Source of the DNA: an uncultured Exiguobacterium sp. | GTDB taxonomy: Bacteria > Bacillota > Bacilli > Exiguobacteriales > Exiguobacteriaceae | Length of the DNA stretch: 64,000 nt | Assembly: GCA_913775715.1 (NCBI GenBank) | Contig: CAJYMC010000007.1 | Location: 1,426,001-1,490,000, forward strand | Direction of reading: 5' to 3' | In this document: positions 34,583 to 43,230 of the stretch, in pieces | Layout: each line of letters starts with the position of its first letter | Position numbering within the stretch: the first letter of the stretch is position 1 | Notes under the pieces: model-generated | What the model was told of the DNA's origin: nothing | Database searches by the model: none | What the model saw: only the letters and a program-made list of their open reading frames with translations | Position numbers and translations under genes: made by a program

Positions 34583-34633
34583 TCCAATCCCTACTCTCAC
34601 TAAATGGTATTCCTAATTCTACCATCTAGCGAT

Positions 34634-35329
34634 TCAAGAAGATACCGCTCGTGCTGGAATCGTTTCGTAAACTGACGCAAACGTCTCTTCCGTCCACCCC
34701 ATGTGCCAGAAGAGTAACTCATAGTAACAACTCGTCACGAAATGACGTTTCATCCGCTCGCGTTCCGTCGGGCTTGCTTGCTCCGCTAGCGCATCAAGCC
34801 GTGCAATCTGTTCAAAGACGACCTTTTCAAACCATTCCGAGCTGTACGTGTCGATCCATTGCTGATAGATTTTTTCTTCCGGTGTACACGTCAGTAATTG
34901 CTGTCCGACTTCATAATACAACCAGTAACATGGCAAGATGGCAGCAATCGTCTCACCGAGCGTTCCTTCACTCGCATGATGCATGTGGGATACATACGCA
35001 TATGCTGTCGGTGCCGGTTCAAATGCTTCAAGGTCTGCTGCCGTAATACCGAGCGGCTCAAAAAATGATTGATGTAAGCTCAGCTCTGCCTCATAAGTCG
35101 AAGTCGCATGTTCGGCAAGTGTCGCGATCGTCGCGAAGTCGTCTGCTTTTGACGCTGCCTTCGCTTGAATCTTCGCAAAGTGTTTTAAGTAATAGGCATC
35201 CTGCATGACGTAATGCCGAAATTTCGAGAGTGGTAACGTCCCCTCTCCGATTCCTTGAACGAATGGGTGCGTAAAACTACTGTCCCAATACGCTTGTGCC
35301 GCTTGTTTGATTTCTTGTGTGAATGTCAT
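34634..35329 (-). CDS. tenA: thiaminase II / aminopyrimidine aminohydrolase
   Basis: 231 aa all-helical TenA fold. It hydrolyses amino-HMP from degraded thiamin to HMP, salvaging the pyrimidine. Family landmarks: FRHYVMQDAYYL (~residues 37-48, with the active-site Asp/Tyr), a mid-protein ILPCYWLYYEVG (the catalytic Cys region ~135) and a late YELLFWHMGW (catalytic Glu ~205). Start ATG 35329 has GAGGAGGAT upstream. It is controlled by the TPP riboswitch directly ahead and is the only thiamin gene in the window. Confidence 0.92.
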   Translation of the reverse strand: MTFTQEIKQAAQAYWDSSFTHPFVQGIGEGTLPLSKFRHYVMQDAYYLKHFAKIQAKAASKADDFATIATLAEHATSTYEAELSLHQSFFEPLGITAADLEAFEPAPTAYAYVSHMHHASEGTLGETIAAILPCYWLYYEVGQQLLTCTPEEKIYQQWIDTYSSEWFEKVVFEQIARLDALAEQASPTERERMKRHFVTSCYYELLFWHMGWTEETFASVYETIPARAVSS

Positions 35330-35359
35330 GATCTCATCCTCCTCGTTTAGTATGAAACG

Positions 35360-35391
35360 AAAAAACACCACCCCGAAACACACGGGCATGG
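35360..35391 (-). terminator. intrinsic terminator of the TPP riboswitch expression platform
   Basis: Minus strand CCATGCCCG, loop TGTGTTT, CGGGGTGG (one bulged G), then TGTTTTTTC. It lies between the aptamer and the tenA start, so ligand binding would favour early termination. Confidence 0.65.
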
Positions 35392-35412
35392 CGCAAGAAG
35401 AACAAGACTTGA

Positions 35413-35504
35413 CGCCACTTCCCTCCGTAAGTACGAACTTAATCAGGTTCAAAGGGTCCGAACGTCTTCGTTCGTCTCAGTCAGCCTACTGACTCCCCTA
35501 GTGG
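35413..35504 (-). promoter_or_regulatory. TPP riboswitch (THI element)
   Basis: On the minus strand the conserved order ACTAGGGGAG, then CTGAGA, then ACCCTTTGAACCTGAT and finally CGGAGGGAAGTGG is present. This is the hallmark of the thiamin pyrophosphate aptamer. A terminator and then tenA follow, so high TPP should switch tenA off. Confidence 0.93.
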
Positions 35505-35524
35505 TCATTATTCGATTCCCATCC

Positions 35525-35552
35525 ACTATAGCATGCTGAAAACGGAAGTCAA
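35525..35552 (-). promoter_or_regulatory. sigma-A promoter of the TPP riboswitch-tenA unit
   Basis: Minus strand TTGACT (35552-35547), 16-base spacer and TATAGT (35530-35525), about 20 bases ahead of the aptamer. Confidence 0.65.
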
Positions 35553-35642
35553 GTTGTCCTCTTTTCGCTATACTATGGAGTGTCAGAAGACGGATACCAT
35601 CTCCATCTGCAGACCGATTCCGAACAGACATCGTTCCCGTAC

Positions 35643-35669
35643 ACTAAATTTAGTACCTGATACTATAAT
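35643..35669 (+). promoter_or_regulatory. promoter region with perfect palindrome, DUF1002 gene
   Basis: TATAAT at 35664-35669 is preceded by the 12-base perfect palindrome ACTAAATTTAGT (35643-35654), placed where a -35 to -10 spacer begins. No strong -35 is seen, so the palindrome may bind a regulator. Confidence 0.35.
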
Positions 35670-35702
35670 TCATTCTGTTACTTACAATTGGAGGATTTTA
35701 TT

Positions 35703-36584
35703 ATGCATACACCAACAAAAATCATGGCATCAGCCATTATCGCTTCTGCTCTATTACTTCCGACAGCCGCATCCGCCGAACAAGTCGTCGATAAGACAAT
35801 CGTCACACTCGGGGAGTCGCTCGGCGCAAAGGATAAAGCATGGGTGCTTTCACGTCTTAATGCACCGGAAGGGATCACACCGATCATCGCAACCTCTGCT
35901 GACGAGGAAAAATATCTCGGGAAAAACATCCCACAGTCGCAAAAAGGTGGCAACATGTATTCCTCGGCTAAAATCGAACTGACGGAAAAAGGAGATGGGC
36001 TCTCCGTCTCGACGGAGAACATCACGTGGGTGACAAAGGATATGTATCTCAACGCTCTCGTCACAGCGGGTGTCAAAGATGCCGACATCACGATCACTTC
36101 TCCCTACAAGGTGACCGGGACTTCAGCTCTGACAGGAATCATGAAAGCGTACGATCAGACTTCTACTGAAACCGGGATTAAGTTAAGTGACGAACGCAAG
36201 GATCTAGCACAGCAAGAATTATCAGTCACATCAGACGTCGGGAAAACGGTCGGCACGGATAAGGTCGCTGACTTGATGAATGAGATCAAGGCTGAGATCG
36301 CCAATCAAAAACCGGAAACCAAAGTCGAGATCGAAAACCTGATCGTCCAAGTCATTCAAAATAACAATATCCAGTTGTCTGACGCACAAATGGACCGGTT
36401 GACGAATCTATTCAATCAAATGGAGCAAGCGAACATCAACTGGGGACAAATCGAAAGTGGACTAAAAAATGCGGGACAAGATATCCATGCCTTCGCAACT
36501 TCAGAAGAAACGAAAGGGTTTTTTGCTAAACTATTCGATGGACTTAGTGACTTCTTCAGTTCAATCGCGGGTGTGTTCAAATAA
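35703..36584 (+). CDS. secreted DUF1002 family protein (YpuA-like)
   Basis: 293 aa. Signal peptide (~1-25, cleaved near ASAEQ), then the DUF1002 body starting VTLGESLGAKDKAWVLSRL. The C-terminal half is helical and ends in a phenylalanine-rich segment (LFDGLSDFFSSIAGVF). The function of DUF1002 proteins is unknown; they are exported envelope proteins. ATG 35703 follows TTGGAGG. The promoter with a 12-base palindrome lies 40 bases upstream. Confidence 0.8.
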   Translation: MHTPTKIMASAIIASALLLPTAASAEQVVDKTIVTLGESLGAKDKAWVLSRLNAPEGITPIIATSADEEKYLGKNIPQSQKGGNMYSSAKIELTEKGDGLSVSTENITWVTKDMYLNALVTAGVKDADITITSPYKVTGTSALTGIMKAYDQTSTETGIKLSDERKDLAQQELSVTSDVGKTVGTDKVADLMNEIKAEIANQKPETKVEIENLIVQVIQNNNIQLSDAQMDRLTNLFNQMEQANINWGQIESGLKNAGQDIHAFATSEETKGFFAKLFDGLSDFFSSIAGVFK

Positions 36585-36653
36585 TTCAGACTTCCGTAAC
36601 TGACAAAAAAATAGTAAACTAAATGTATCTGAAACGAAAGGTGGTGTGAAAAG

Positions 36654-36734
36654 ATGGACTTTGCCGCGTGCAAACACTGGTTGATGGAACAATTGTATCT
36701 GTTGCGCGCGATTTTTCATGGAATGGCGTTCTAA
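36654..36734 (+). CDS. leader peptide upstream of the ABC-F gene
   Basis: 26-codon ORF (begins MDFAACKHWL, ends IFHGMAF) with a strong ribosome site AAAGGTGGTGTGA before its ATG. Downstream come a short GGCA/TGCC hairpin with T6, and then a strong terminator 27 bases before the ABC-F start. ABC-F resistance genes are often switched on when an antibiotic stalls ribosomes on such a leader, which prevents terminator formation. The ORF and terminator are seen; the induction mechanism is inferred. Confidence 0.5.
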   Translation: MDFAACKHWLMEQLYLLRAIFHGMAF

Positions 36735-36803
36735 GGCACCCGTCTGCCCTTTTTTAGAACTTCATGATTGAAAAATACAGCAAAGCGCATCTTTCACACG
36801 TTA

Positions 36804-36834
36804 GGGAGAGTGCTGTTTGCGCTCTCCTTTTTTT
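36804..36834 (+). terminator. attenuator terminator ahead of the ABC-F gene
   Basis: GGAGAGTGC, loop TGTTT, GCGCTCTCC (9 bp), then T7. It lies 27 bases before the ABC-F ATG, so most transcripts would stop before the gene. GCGCATC (36785 region) and GATGCGC just after the terminator can also pair around it. Confidence 0.75.
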
Positions 36835-36860
36835 GATGCGCGCGAAAGGATCAACTGATT

Positions 36861-38717
36861 ATGATGATTTGCGACATTCAACACCTGACCAAACAATTCG
36901 GAGGCGAGACAATTTTAACGGATGTTTCCCTCTTCTTAAACGAACACGACCGTGTCGGTCTGATTGGACGAAACGGGAGTGGTAAAACGACATTACTCCG
37001 CTTGCTTGCTCGCCTTGAGCAACCGGACGGTGGTGTCATCTATCAAAAGAGCGGTTTGACGATCGGCTATTTGGAACAACTTCCTGTATATAGTGAGACG
37101 ATGACCGGACTCGACGTCCTTTGGACAGCGTTTGAAGACATCCTCGCGATCCGTTCTCGGATGCAACAGTTGGAGCAAATGATGGCGACAGCACCAGAGA
37201 ATCTTGATATGTTACTCGCGCGATATGCGGAAGCGACGAATGCGTTCGAACAAAAGGATGGTTATCTACTCGACTCGAAAATCGAGCGCATGGTGAACGG
37301 GTTACACCTTCGTCCGTTACTCACGCGTCCTTTCCACCAGTTGAGCGGTGGTGAACAGACAAAGATTTGTCTTGGTCGCATGTTACTCATGGAGCCAAAT
37401 CTGCTCATTCTTGATGAACCGACGAACCATCTCGATTTAGCTGCCGTTGAATGGCTGGAGCAGTTCTTACGGGACTATACAGGGACCATCCTGCTCGTCT
37501 CTCACGACCGGGTCTTCTTAGACGCCGTCGTCACCTCGATCGTTGAACTCGAAGACGGTGAACTGACAGCCTATATAGGGAACTACAGCGCGTTCGTCGT
37601 CGAACGAGAACGTCGCTTGATGGAACAGTTCCACGCCTACCAAGAGCAACAGAAAAAAATAAAGAAAATGAAGGAAGCGATTCGTCGACTCCGGCAATGG
37701 GCAAACGAAGCATCTCCACCGAGTGAGAAATTATTCCGCAAAGCGAAATCGATGGAGCGGGCACTCGAGCGGATCGAACGGATTAAACGACCACAACTCG
37801 AAGCCAAAACCGCTGACGTCTCCTTCTCTTCCACTGATCACTCGAGCCAAGTCGTCTTTCGTGCTGAAGAACTCTCGTTCGCTTACGGAACCCGTCCTAT
37901 TTTTGATACCGTCTCGTTCGAAATCATGGCACAGGATCGGATCGCGATCGTCGGAACGAACGGGAGCGGAAAATCGACGTTGCTCTCACTGCTGCTTGAC
38001 GAATTATCACCAGACGCAGGCACACTCACGCGTGGACCATCGAATCGGATCGGTTACCTGTCCCAGCATGCCCATTTCGAAGAGGACGCGCGGTTAATCG
38101 ACTGGTTTAGAGACCGGATTGCCGTTCCGGAAGCGGAAGCCCGCCATATCCTTGCACGGTTTCTGTTCTTTGGACCAACTGTCTTCCGGTCTATTTTTTC
38201 ACTGAGCGGAGGCGAACGTGTGCGATTGCAGCTCGCCGTCCTCGTTCATTCGTCGATTAACGTCTTGATTCTCGATGAGCCGACGAATCATTTAGATATT
38301 GAATCAAGAGAGACACTGGAAGAAGCACTCGAGAATTTTTCTGGTACAATGATCGCTGTCTCACACGACCGTTATTTCTTGAATCGTCTTTTCTCGAGAA
38401 TCATTTGGCTTGACCACCAAATTACTTCGTATGCTGGAAGCTATGCTTACGCAGTGGAGAAACGACAAGCCGTTCGTGCCACACCACCTCAAATAAATTA
38501 TGAGAAGAAATCGAGTATTTCAAAGCGTTCGAATACGCCTTCGAAAGAACAGTCCATCGAACAACAAATTGAAGAGCTAGAATTTCAAGTCATGCACCTT
38601 GATGCCATTCTCTCTCATGTATCCGAGGAAGAAGAATGGATGACGGTCGAGATGAAAAAAGAAGCATTGTTACAAAAAATTGAAGGTTTGTATGAGCGCT
38701 TAATTCTAGAAACTTGA
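36861..38717 (+). CDS. ABC-F family ribosomal protection protein
   Basis: 618 aa, soluble twin ATPase without membrane segments. Domain 1: Walker A GRNGSGKTT (~34), signature LSGGEQTK, Walker B LLILDEPTNHLD. A long charged interdomain linker (~245-315, IRRLRQWANEASPPSEKLF region) reaches the peptidyl-transferase centre in this family. Domain 2: GTNGSGKST, LSGGERVRLQL, VLILDEPTNHLD. A coiled-coil tail (~565-615) closes it. Such proteins displace ribosome-targeting antibiotics or rescue ribosomes. Preceded by a leader ORF and attenuator. Drug class unknown. Confidence 0.85.
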   Translation: MMICDIQHLTKQFGGETILTDVSLFLNEHDRVGLIGRNGSGKTTLLRLLARLEQPDGGVIYQKSGLTIGYLEQLPVYSETMTGLDVLWTAFEDILAIRSRMQQLEQMMATAPENLDMLLARYAEATNAFEQKDGYLLDSKIERMVNGLHLRPLLTRPFHQLSGGEQTKICLGRMLLMEPNLLILDEPTNHLDLAAVEWLEQFLRDYTGTILLVSHDRVFLDAVVTSIVELEDGELTAYIGNYSAFVVERERRLMEQFHAYQEQQKKIKKMKEAIRRLRQWANEASPPSEKLFRKAKSMERALERIERIKRPQLEAKTADVSFSSTDHSSQVVFRAEELSFAYGTRPIFDTVSFEIMAQDRIAIVGTNGSGKSTLLSLLLDELSPDAGTLTRGPSNRIGYLSQHAHFEEDARLIDWFRDRIAVPEAEARHILARFLFFGPTVFRSIFSLSGGERVRLQLAVLVHSSINVLILDEPTNHLDIESRETLEEALENFSGTMIAVSHDRYFLNRLFSRIIWLDHQITSYAGSYAYAVEKRQAVRATPPQINYEKKSSISKRSNTPSKEQSIEQQIEELEFQVMHLDAILSHVSEEEEWMTVEMKKEALLQKIEGLYERLILET

Positions 38718-38732
38718 ACTAACATGATTAGT

Positions 38733-38776
38733 CCTCCTTTGACTTGGGAAAATAGGAACAGATACGTCAAAGGAGG
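38733..38776 (+). promoter_or_regulatory. SD-sequestering hairpin before the lipid kinase gene
   Basis: CCTCCTTTGAC (38733-38743) and GTCAAAGGAGG (38766-38776) form a perfect 11-bp stem with a 22-base loop. The right arm is the whole ribosome-binding site of the gene starting at TTG 38785. No T-run follows, so it is not a terminator. It should limit translation unless opened by heat, a ligand or a protein. Confidence 0.6.
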
Positions 38777-38784
38777 AATTCATC

Positions 38785-39678
38785 TTGTCTCAAGCCATGT
38801 TGATTATCAACCCGTCTTCTGGAAAAGAACTCGGAAAAAAACACGCGACGCTCGCTGAAGAGACGCTTGCTACTCGTTTTGAAACCGTCGACGTCCGGTT
38901 CACGGAAAAAGAACTCGATGCGACGGAATTCGCACGTCATGCCGCTCAGTCTAATTACGACGCTGTCATCGCCATGGGTGGTGATGGAACAGTTAATGAA
39001 GTCATCACCGGGATCGCAGAGCAACCGCATCGCCCGACACTCGGGATCGTGCCGCTCGGAACGGTCAATGACTTATCACGCGCTTTACACATCCCGACGG
39101 ATCCCGAAGAAGCGATCCAGATTCTAGCTGATGCCCCTGCCCGACCGCTCGATATCGGTAAATATGATGACCATTACTTCATGAACGTCATTGCGGTTGG
39201 TCTGATTGCGGAAGCCGTTGAAGAAGTGAGCGTTGAACAGAAAACGTCACTTGGATCGGTCGCTTATTTCATTGAAGGTTTGAAAGCTTTTAAGGATCAT
39301 AGTCCTTATCCAATCGAAATCAACTCTGCCGAAAAACAATTTGATGGAGAAGCTCACTTGTTAATCATCGCCTTGACGAATTCCGTCGGAGGATTCGAAT
39401 CGTTTGCGGAAGATGCGAAGGTCGATGATGGGTTGTTGCACGGTTTCATCATTACGAAGCTCGGATTCTTCGATGCACTTCAAGCATTACCTAAACTCAT
39501 CACGGGAGGCTTATCAAAGGCTGATCAAATCGAACACTTCACGACGACCCGTGTCGAGATTCGTTCAAAAGAAGAGTTACCAATCAATGCCGATGGAGAC
39601 ACAGCCGGTCATGTTCCCGTGACGGTTGAGGTACTGCCTCAACATCTCACTGTATATTCACCATCCTCCACTGACTAA
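38785..39678 (+). CDS. diacylglycerol kinase family lipid kinase (BmrU/DgkB-like)
   Basis: 297 aa. Soluble lipid kinase fold: nucleotide loop NPSSGKELGKK (~9-19), GGDGTVNEVITG (~71-82) and PLGTVNDLSRAL (~95-106). It phosphorylates diacylglycerol or a related lipid for phospholipid turnover. The start is TTG 38785, eight bases after AAAGGAGG, and that ribosome site is buried in a perfect hairpin. B. subtilis bmrU lies near yqiW, as this gene broadly does. Monocistronic with its own terminator. Confidence 0.85.
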   Translation: MSQAMLIINPSSGKELGKKHATLAEETLATRFETVDVRFTEKELDATEFARHAAQSNYDAVIAMGGDGTVNEVITGIAEQPHRPTLGIVPLGTVNDLSRALHIPTDPEEAIQILADAPARPLDIGKYDDHYFMNVIAVGLIAEAVEEVSVEQKTSLGSVAYFIEGLKAFKDHSPYPIEINSAEKQFDGEAHLLIIALTNSVGGFESFAEDAKVDDGLLHGFIITKLGFFDALQALPKLITGGLSKADQIEHFTTTRVEIRSKEELPINADGDTAGHVPVTVEVLPQHLTVYSPSSTD

Positions 39679-39690
39679 CGTTATATGATC

Positions 39691-39729
39691 AAAAAAAAGG
39701 AACCGACGCTTTGTCGGTTTCTTTTTTTA
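39691..39729 (+). terminator. Rho-independent terminator
   Basis: AAAGGAACCGAC, loop GCTTT, GTCGGTTTCTTT, then T's. Confidence 0.85.
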
Positions 39730-39806
39730 CTTAAAAATCCATTACAATATATGTTAATAATGCGTAATTTTGAAATACATTTGAAATATTTCTGTGTTAT
39801 TGACGA

Positions 39807-39815
39807 TGCTATAAT
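39807..39815 (+). promoter_or_regulatory. extended -10 promoter of the M23 peptidase gene
   Basis: TGCTATAAT is a perfect extended -10 element. The -35 is poor. It leaves a leader of about 100 nt before ATG 39925; that AT-rich leader shows no riboswitch I recognise. Confidence 0.5.
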
Positions 39816-39924
39816 CATCTCAGGCGAAAAAACATCCCCTAAAATAAATAAATATACATAAAATCTTACAATTTTGTAATGATCCGTTCTGTCGCTTCAG
39901 ATTTTTAAGGAGGAAATACACTCA

Positions 39925-40641
39925 ATGAAACGTTTACTTACAACAATGACAATGACAGCTTTGGTAGTTTCAGGTTTTGCAACAACGAGTGCTTCAAAAG
40001 TTGAAGCTGCAACGACATATAAGGTAAAGGTCACAGCCGACGGACTTCGTGTCCGGACAGGTCCATCAACGGCTTATAAAATCGTCGGTAGCGTCAATAC
40101 AGGACAGACATTCAATTATCTTGGTGTTTCTGGTTCATGGACAAAAATTTCATACGGCGGTGCATCACGCTATGTTTCTTCTACATATGTAAAAAAATAC
40201 AGTACGACGACTTCATCAAAAGCAACGACTGGTTTCTCGCGTCCAGCTAGCGGTCCGATCACACAAGGATACGGTGCGGCGAGTGGTGTTTATGGTTACA
40301 CGTTCCACAATGGCATCGATATCGGTGCTCCGACGGGCACACCAATCTATGCTTCAGCTGCTGGAAAGGTCATCACATCTCGTTACTATGGTGCATACGG
40401 TAATCATGTCATGATGACACATACGGTCAACGGTATCCAGTACACGACGGTCTACGCACATATGAACAGCCGAGCTGTTTCTGTTGGACAAACGATTGCT
40501 AAAGGAACAAAAATTGGTACAGTCGGGGCGACAGGAAATGCATTCGGTGCCCACTTACATTTTGAAATGCACCGTGGTTCTTACATCTATAGTGGTACAT
40601 CGGCTGCAAACAGCGTCAATCCACTCAATTATTTCAACTAA
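39925..40641 (+). CDS. secreted SH3b and M23 metallopeptidase (peptidoglycan endopeptidase)
   Basis: 238 aa. Signal peptide (~1-29, cleaved near VEAATT), bacterial SH3 domain (~32-92, with GLRVRTGPSTAYKIVG), S/T linker, then an M23 LytM domain (~108-238). Zinc ligands are visible: HNGIDIGAP (His and Asp) and AHLHFEMH (HxH). It cuts peptide cross-links in the cell wall for growth or separation. ATG 39925 follows AAGGAGG. Monocistronic, with a strong terminator. Confidence 0.9.
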   Translation: MKRLLTTMTMTALVVSGFATTSASKVEAATTYKVKVTADGLRVRTGPSTAYKIVGSVNTGQTFNYLGVSGSWTKISYGGASRYVSSTYVKKYSTTTSSKATTGFSRPASGPITQGYGAASGVYGYTFHNGIDIGAPTGTPIYASAAGKVITSRYYGAYGNHVMMTHTVNGIQYTTVYAHMNSRAVSVGQTIAKGTKIGTVGATGNAFGAHLHFEMHRGSYIYSGTSAANSVNPLNYFN

Positions 40642-40648
40642 GCTTCAT

Positions 40649-40685
40649 TCACCGGACTTCTCCTCACGAGAAGTCCGGTTTTTTG
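40649..40685 (+). terminator. Rho-independent terminator
   Basis: ACCGGACTTCTC, loop, GAGAAGTCCGGT, then T's. Confidence 0.85.
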
Positions 40686-40757
40686 TTTCAGATGAAATCT
40701 CCTGATAGGAGTGGTACGGTATATTCAAGGCTCTCATCCATATAGGAGGCGAATCAC

Positions 40758-42731
40758 ATGAAAAGAACTATTCCCCTGATGCTATCGGCATCTTTCGGCG
40801 TGACGCTGCTTGCCGGTTGTCAAGATCAGCCTACACCTGAAGAACGGCTTGATGCCTACATCAAACTTTGGGAAAAACAAGATTACGATAAAATGTATAC
40901 GTACGCGAGTGCAGCTACTAAAAAAGAATACGGTAAAAAAGAATTCATCAAGCGGACGAAACAGTTGTCGAAATCGCTTAATATCCAAAAGTTATCCGTC
41001 GAACGAAAGAAAGCGAAAGAAGCAACGGATGACGAAAAAGCGTCCCTTCTTGTTCGAATTTCTTTTGATACGGTTGCAGGAGCCGTTGCTTATGATAAAC
41101 AAGTCCCGCTGACATTCGAAAAACAAGGGGAAACGGAAAACTGGTTCATCGACTGGGACTCTTCTTTCATCCTAAAAGACTTTAAAAAAGAAGATAAGGT
41201 TCAGTTAGAAACCGTTGAAGGCAAACGTGGTGATTTACTCGACGCGAACAATAAACCGCTCGCGACCTCTGGAAAAGGATATGCTGTCGGTGCAACTGCA
41301 GGACAACTTAAAGATGTCGCACAAGTTGCCGAGTTGCTCGACCGTCCTACCTCATCGGTCGAAGATTCCTTAAAAGCAAGTTGGGTCAAGGACGGACAAT
41401 TCGTTCCGCTTAAAACACTAGTCGATGAAACGACGGTATCGAAATTGCGTGACATTCCTGGAATCAGCGTCAAAGAGACGGAAGTCCGGACATATCCACT
41501 CGGTAAGGCCGCTTCACACTTGATCGGTTATATCGGTTCGGCGACAGCAGACGAGATTAAAGAATCAAAAAATAAAATCCAAGCTGGCGAACAAGTCGGG
41601 AAACGGGGTCTTGAACAAGTCCTTGATGATCGGTTACGCGGTAAAGCCGGTGCGAAGATCGCACTTCAGAAGAAAGACGGATCAAGCGTTACTGTCGCTG
41701 AAACGAAACCGACGGATGGTGAGGATATCCCGTTGACGATTGATGCTACGCTCCAAAAAAAGACATATGACACGATGAAAGAAGATCCAGGAACGGCATC
41801 GGCAATCGATCCGCGGACCGGTGAGACGCGTGTCTTACTCAGCTCCCCGGGCTTTGATCCTTCTGAATTCATGTCGGGCATCTCACAAGTACGACTTGAT
41901 GAACTGACGCAGGACCCAGATCAACCGTTGTTGAACCGATTCACGAGTGCCTTCGCACCTGGTTCGACACAAAAACCATTGACGGCCGCCGTTGGCTTAA
42001 AGAGTGGAACACTCGACCCGGAAAAAGCCTATACGATCAATGGACTGAAAAATAAGATCGATGGTTTTAACGTCACGCGGATTCACGAGACACCAGCACC
42101 CGTTAATCTGCACAATGCGCTCGTTTATTCAGATAACATCTATTTCGCCCGTTCTACACTCGAACAGGTCGGAACGAAAGCGTTCACGTCTGGTCTTGAA
42201 GCACTCGGCTACGGAGAGAAGCTACCGTTTACGTATCCGTTACGCGCTTCCCAAATCTCAAACGACGGGACGATTGCTTCAGATGGACAGCTGATGGATA
42301 CGTCCTACGGACAAGGACAGATGCTGACGAACATCCTCCATCTAGCGTCGATGTATGAAATTTTCTTGACCGATGGAACAATCTATCGTCCGACTCTTTT
42401 ACAAGAGGAAAAAACGAAGCAAGTCTTCAAAAAAGATCTACTAGATGCGAAAGACGCGAAGATGATTCGCGATGATCTCTATGACGTCGTTCATAACGGC
42501 TATACACTCCCGGCTGACATCAAGGAAGTCGATGTTGCCGGTAAGACCGGTACGGCAGAATTGAAAAAAGCAGGTGAAACCGATGGAAAAGAGAATGGCT
42601 TCTTTGTCGGTTACGATAACGACAAAAAAGATCTTCTTGTTGCCATCATGATCGAATCGGTCGAAAAAGAAGATCGCGGCAGTCCGTATGTATCGGGACT
42701 CGTCGCCGAAGTACTCAAACAAAATCGGTGA
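40758..42731 (+). CDS. class B penicillin-binding lipoprotein (PBP3/MecA-type)
   Basis: 657 aa. Lipoprotein signal with lipobox LLAGC (Cys21), an NTF2-like MecA N-terminal domain (~25-140), a dimerisation domain (~145-330) and a transpeptidase domain (~350-657). Its catalytic boxes are SxxK as STQK, SxN as SDN and KTG as GKTGTAE. It cross-links peptidoglycan; relatives such as B. subtilis PbpC have low beta-lactam affinity. ATG 40758 follows TAGGAGG. An acetyltransferase gene starts 16 bases later on the same strand. Confidence 0.88.
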   Translation: MKRTIPLMLSASFGVTLLAGCQDQPTPEERLDAYIKLWEKQDYDKMYTYASAATKKEYGKKEFIKRTKQLSKSLNIQKLSVERKKAKEATDDEKASLLVRISFDTVAGAVAYDKQVPLTFEKQGETENWFIDWDSSFILKDFKKEDKVQLETVEGKRGDLLDANNKPLATSGKGYAVGATAGQLKDVAQVAELLDRPTSSVEDSLKASWVKDGQFVPLKTLVDETTVSKLRDIPGISVKETEVRTYPLGKAASHLIGYIGSATADEIKESKNKIQAGEQVGKRGLEQVLDDRLRGKAGAKIALQKKDGSSVTVAETKPTDGEDIPLTIDATLQKKTYDTMKEDPGTASAIDPRTGETRVLLSSPGFDPSEFMSGISQVRLDELTQDPDQPLLNRFTSAFAPGSTQKPLTAAVGLKSGTLDPEKAYTINGLKNKIDGFNVTRIHETPAPVNLHNALVYSDNIYFARSTLEQVGTKAFTSGLEALGYGEKLPFTYPLRASQISNDGTIASDGQLMDTSYGQGQMLTNILHLASMYEIFLTDGTIYRPTLLQEEKTKQVFKKDLLDAKDAKMIRDDLYDVVHNGYTLPADIKEVDVAGKTGTAELKKAGETDGKENGFFVGYDNDKKDLLVAIMIESVEKEDRGSPYVSGLVAEVLKQNR

Positions 42732-42747
42732 TTGGAGTGATTGTTTG

Positions 42748-43218
42748 ATGATCCGCACTAGCCGTACTTCAGACCTCTCTGCCCTGCTTTTCTTGACGGC
42801 AGAGACGTTCGAGCATCATAAGCGGTTATCACCACATTTTCATCCAGATGTTTTGACGCCTTACACACTGGAGTCCTTAGGACAAATGCTCGATTCAGAA
42901 CAACACCTCTGTCTGACGTCGCTCGACGGAGACGACATCACCGGTTACTTGTTTGGTAAATGGACGGCACCAGCACCTGACCGGTTCAAGCCCGTTCGGA
43001 TCCTGAACGTCACCGACGTTGGTGTCACCTTTTCCCATCGTTCATCGGGAATTGGTCGCCAGTTGATGCAGGCGGCGGAAGAATTCGCACTCGAGCGAGG
43101 TATTGATGCTGTTCGCTTAAACGTTTGGGCGGTCAATAACCGTGCCGCCATGTTTTATGAGGAACTTGGATTCGAACCGCTGTATACGAACTTGCAGAAG
43201 TCGCTCATTCAACAGTGA
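42748..43218 (+). CDS. GNAT family acetyltransferase
   Basis: 156 aa. The acetyl-CoA site HRSSGIGRQLMQAAEEF (~97-113) and the closing MFYEELGFEPLYTNLQK are typical. Substrate unknown. ATG 42748 has GGAGTGA upstream; the frame is open further back into the PBP gene. It is probably co-transcribed with the PBP and ends 13 bases before copy C of the structured repeat. Confidence 0.8.
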   Translation: MIRTSRTSDLSALLFLTAETFEHHKRLSPHFHPDVLTPYTLESLGQMLDSEQHLCLTSLDGDDITGYLFGKWTAPAPDRFKPVRILNVTDVGVTFSHRSSGIGRQLMQAAEEFALERGIDAVRLNVWAVNNRAAMFYEELGFEPLYTNLQKSLIQQ

Positions 43219-43230
43219 CAGCTATACGAA

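Noticed and set aside
39730-39924. c-di-AMP (ydaO-type) riboswitch before the M23/SH3b gene
   Set aside because: Such peptidase genes often have one, but the AT-rich leader lacks the conserved core and is too short.
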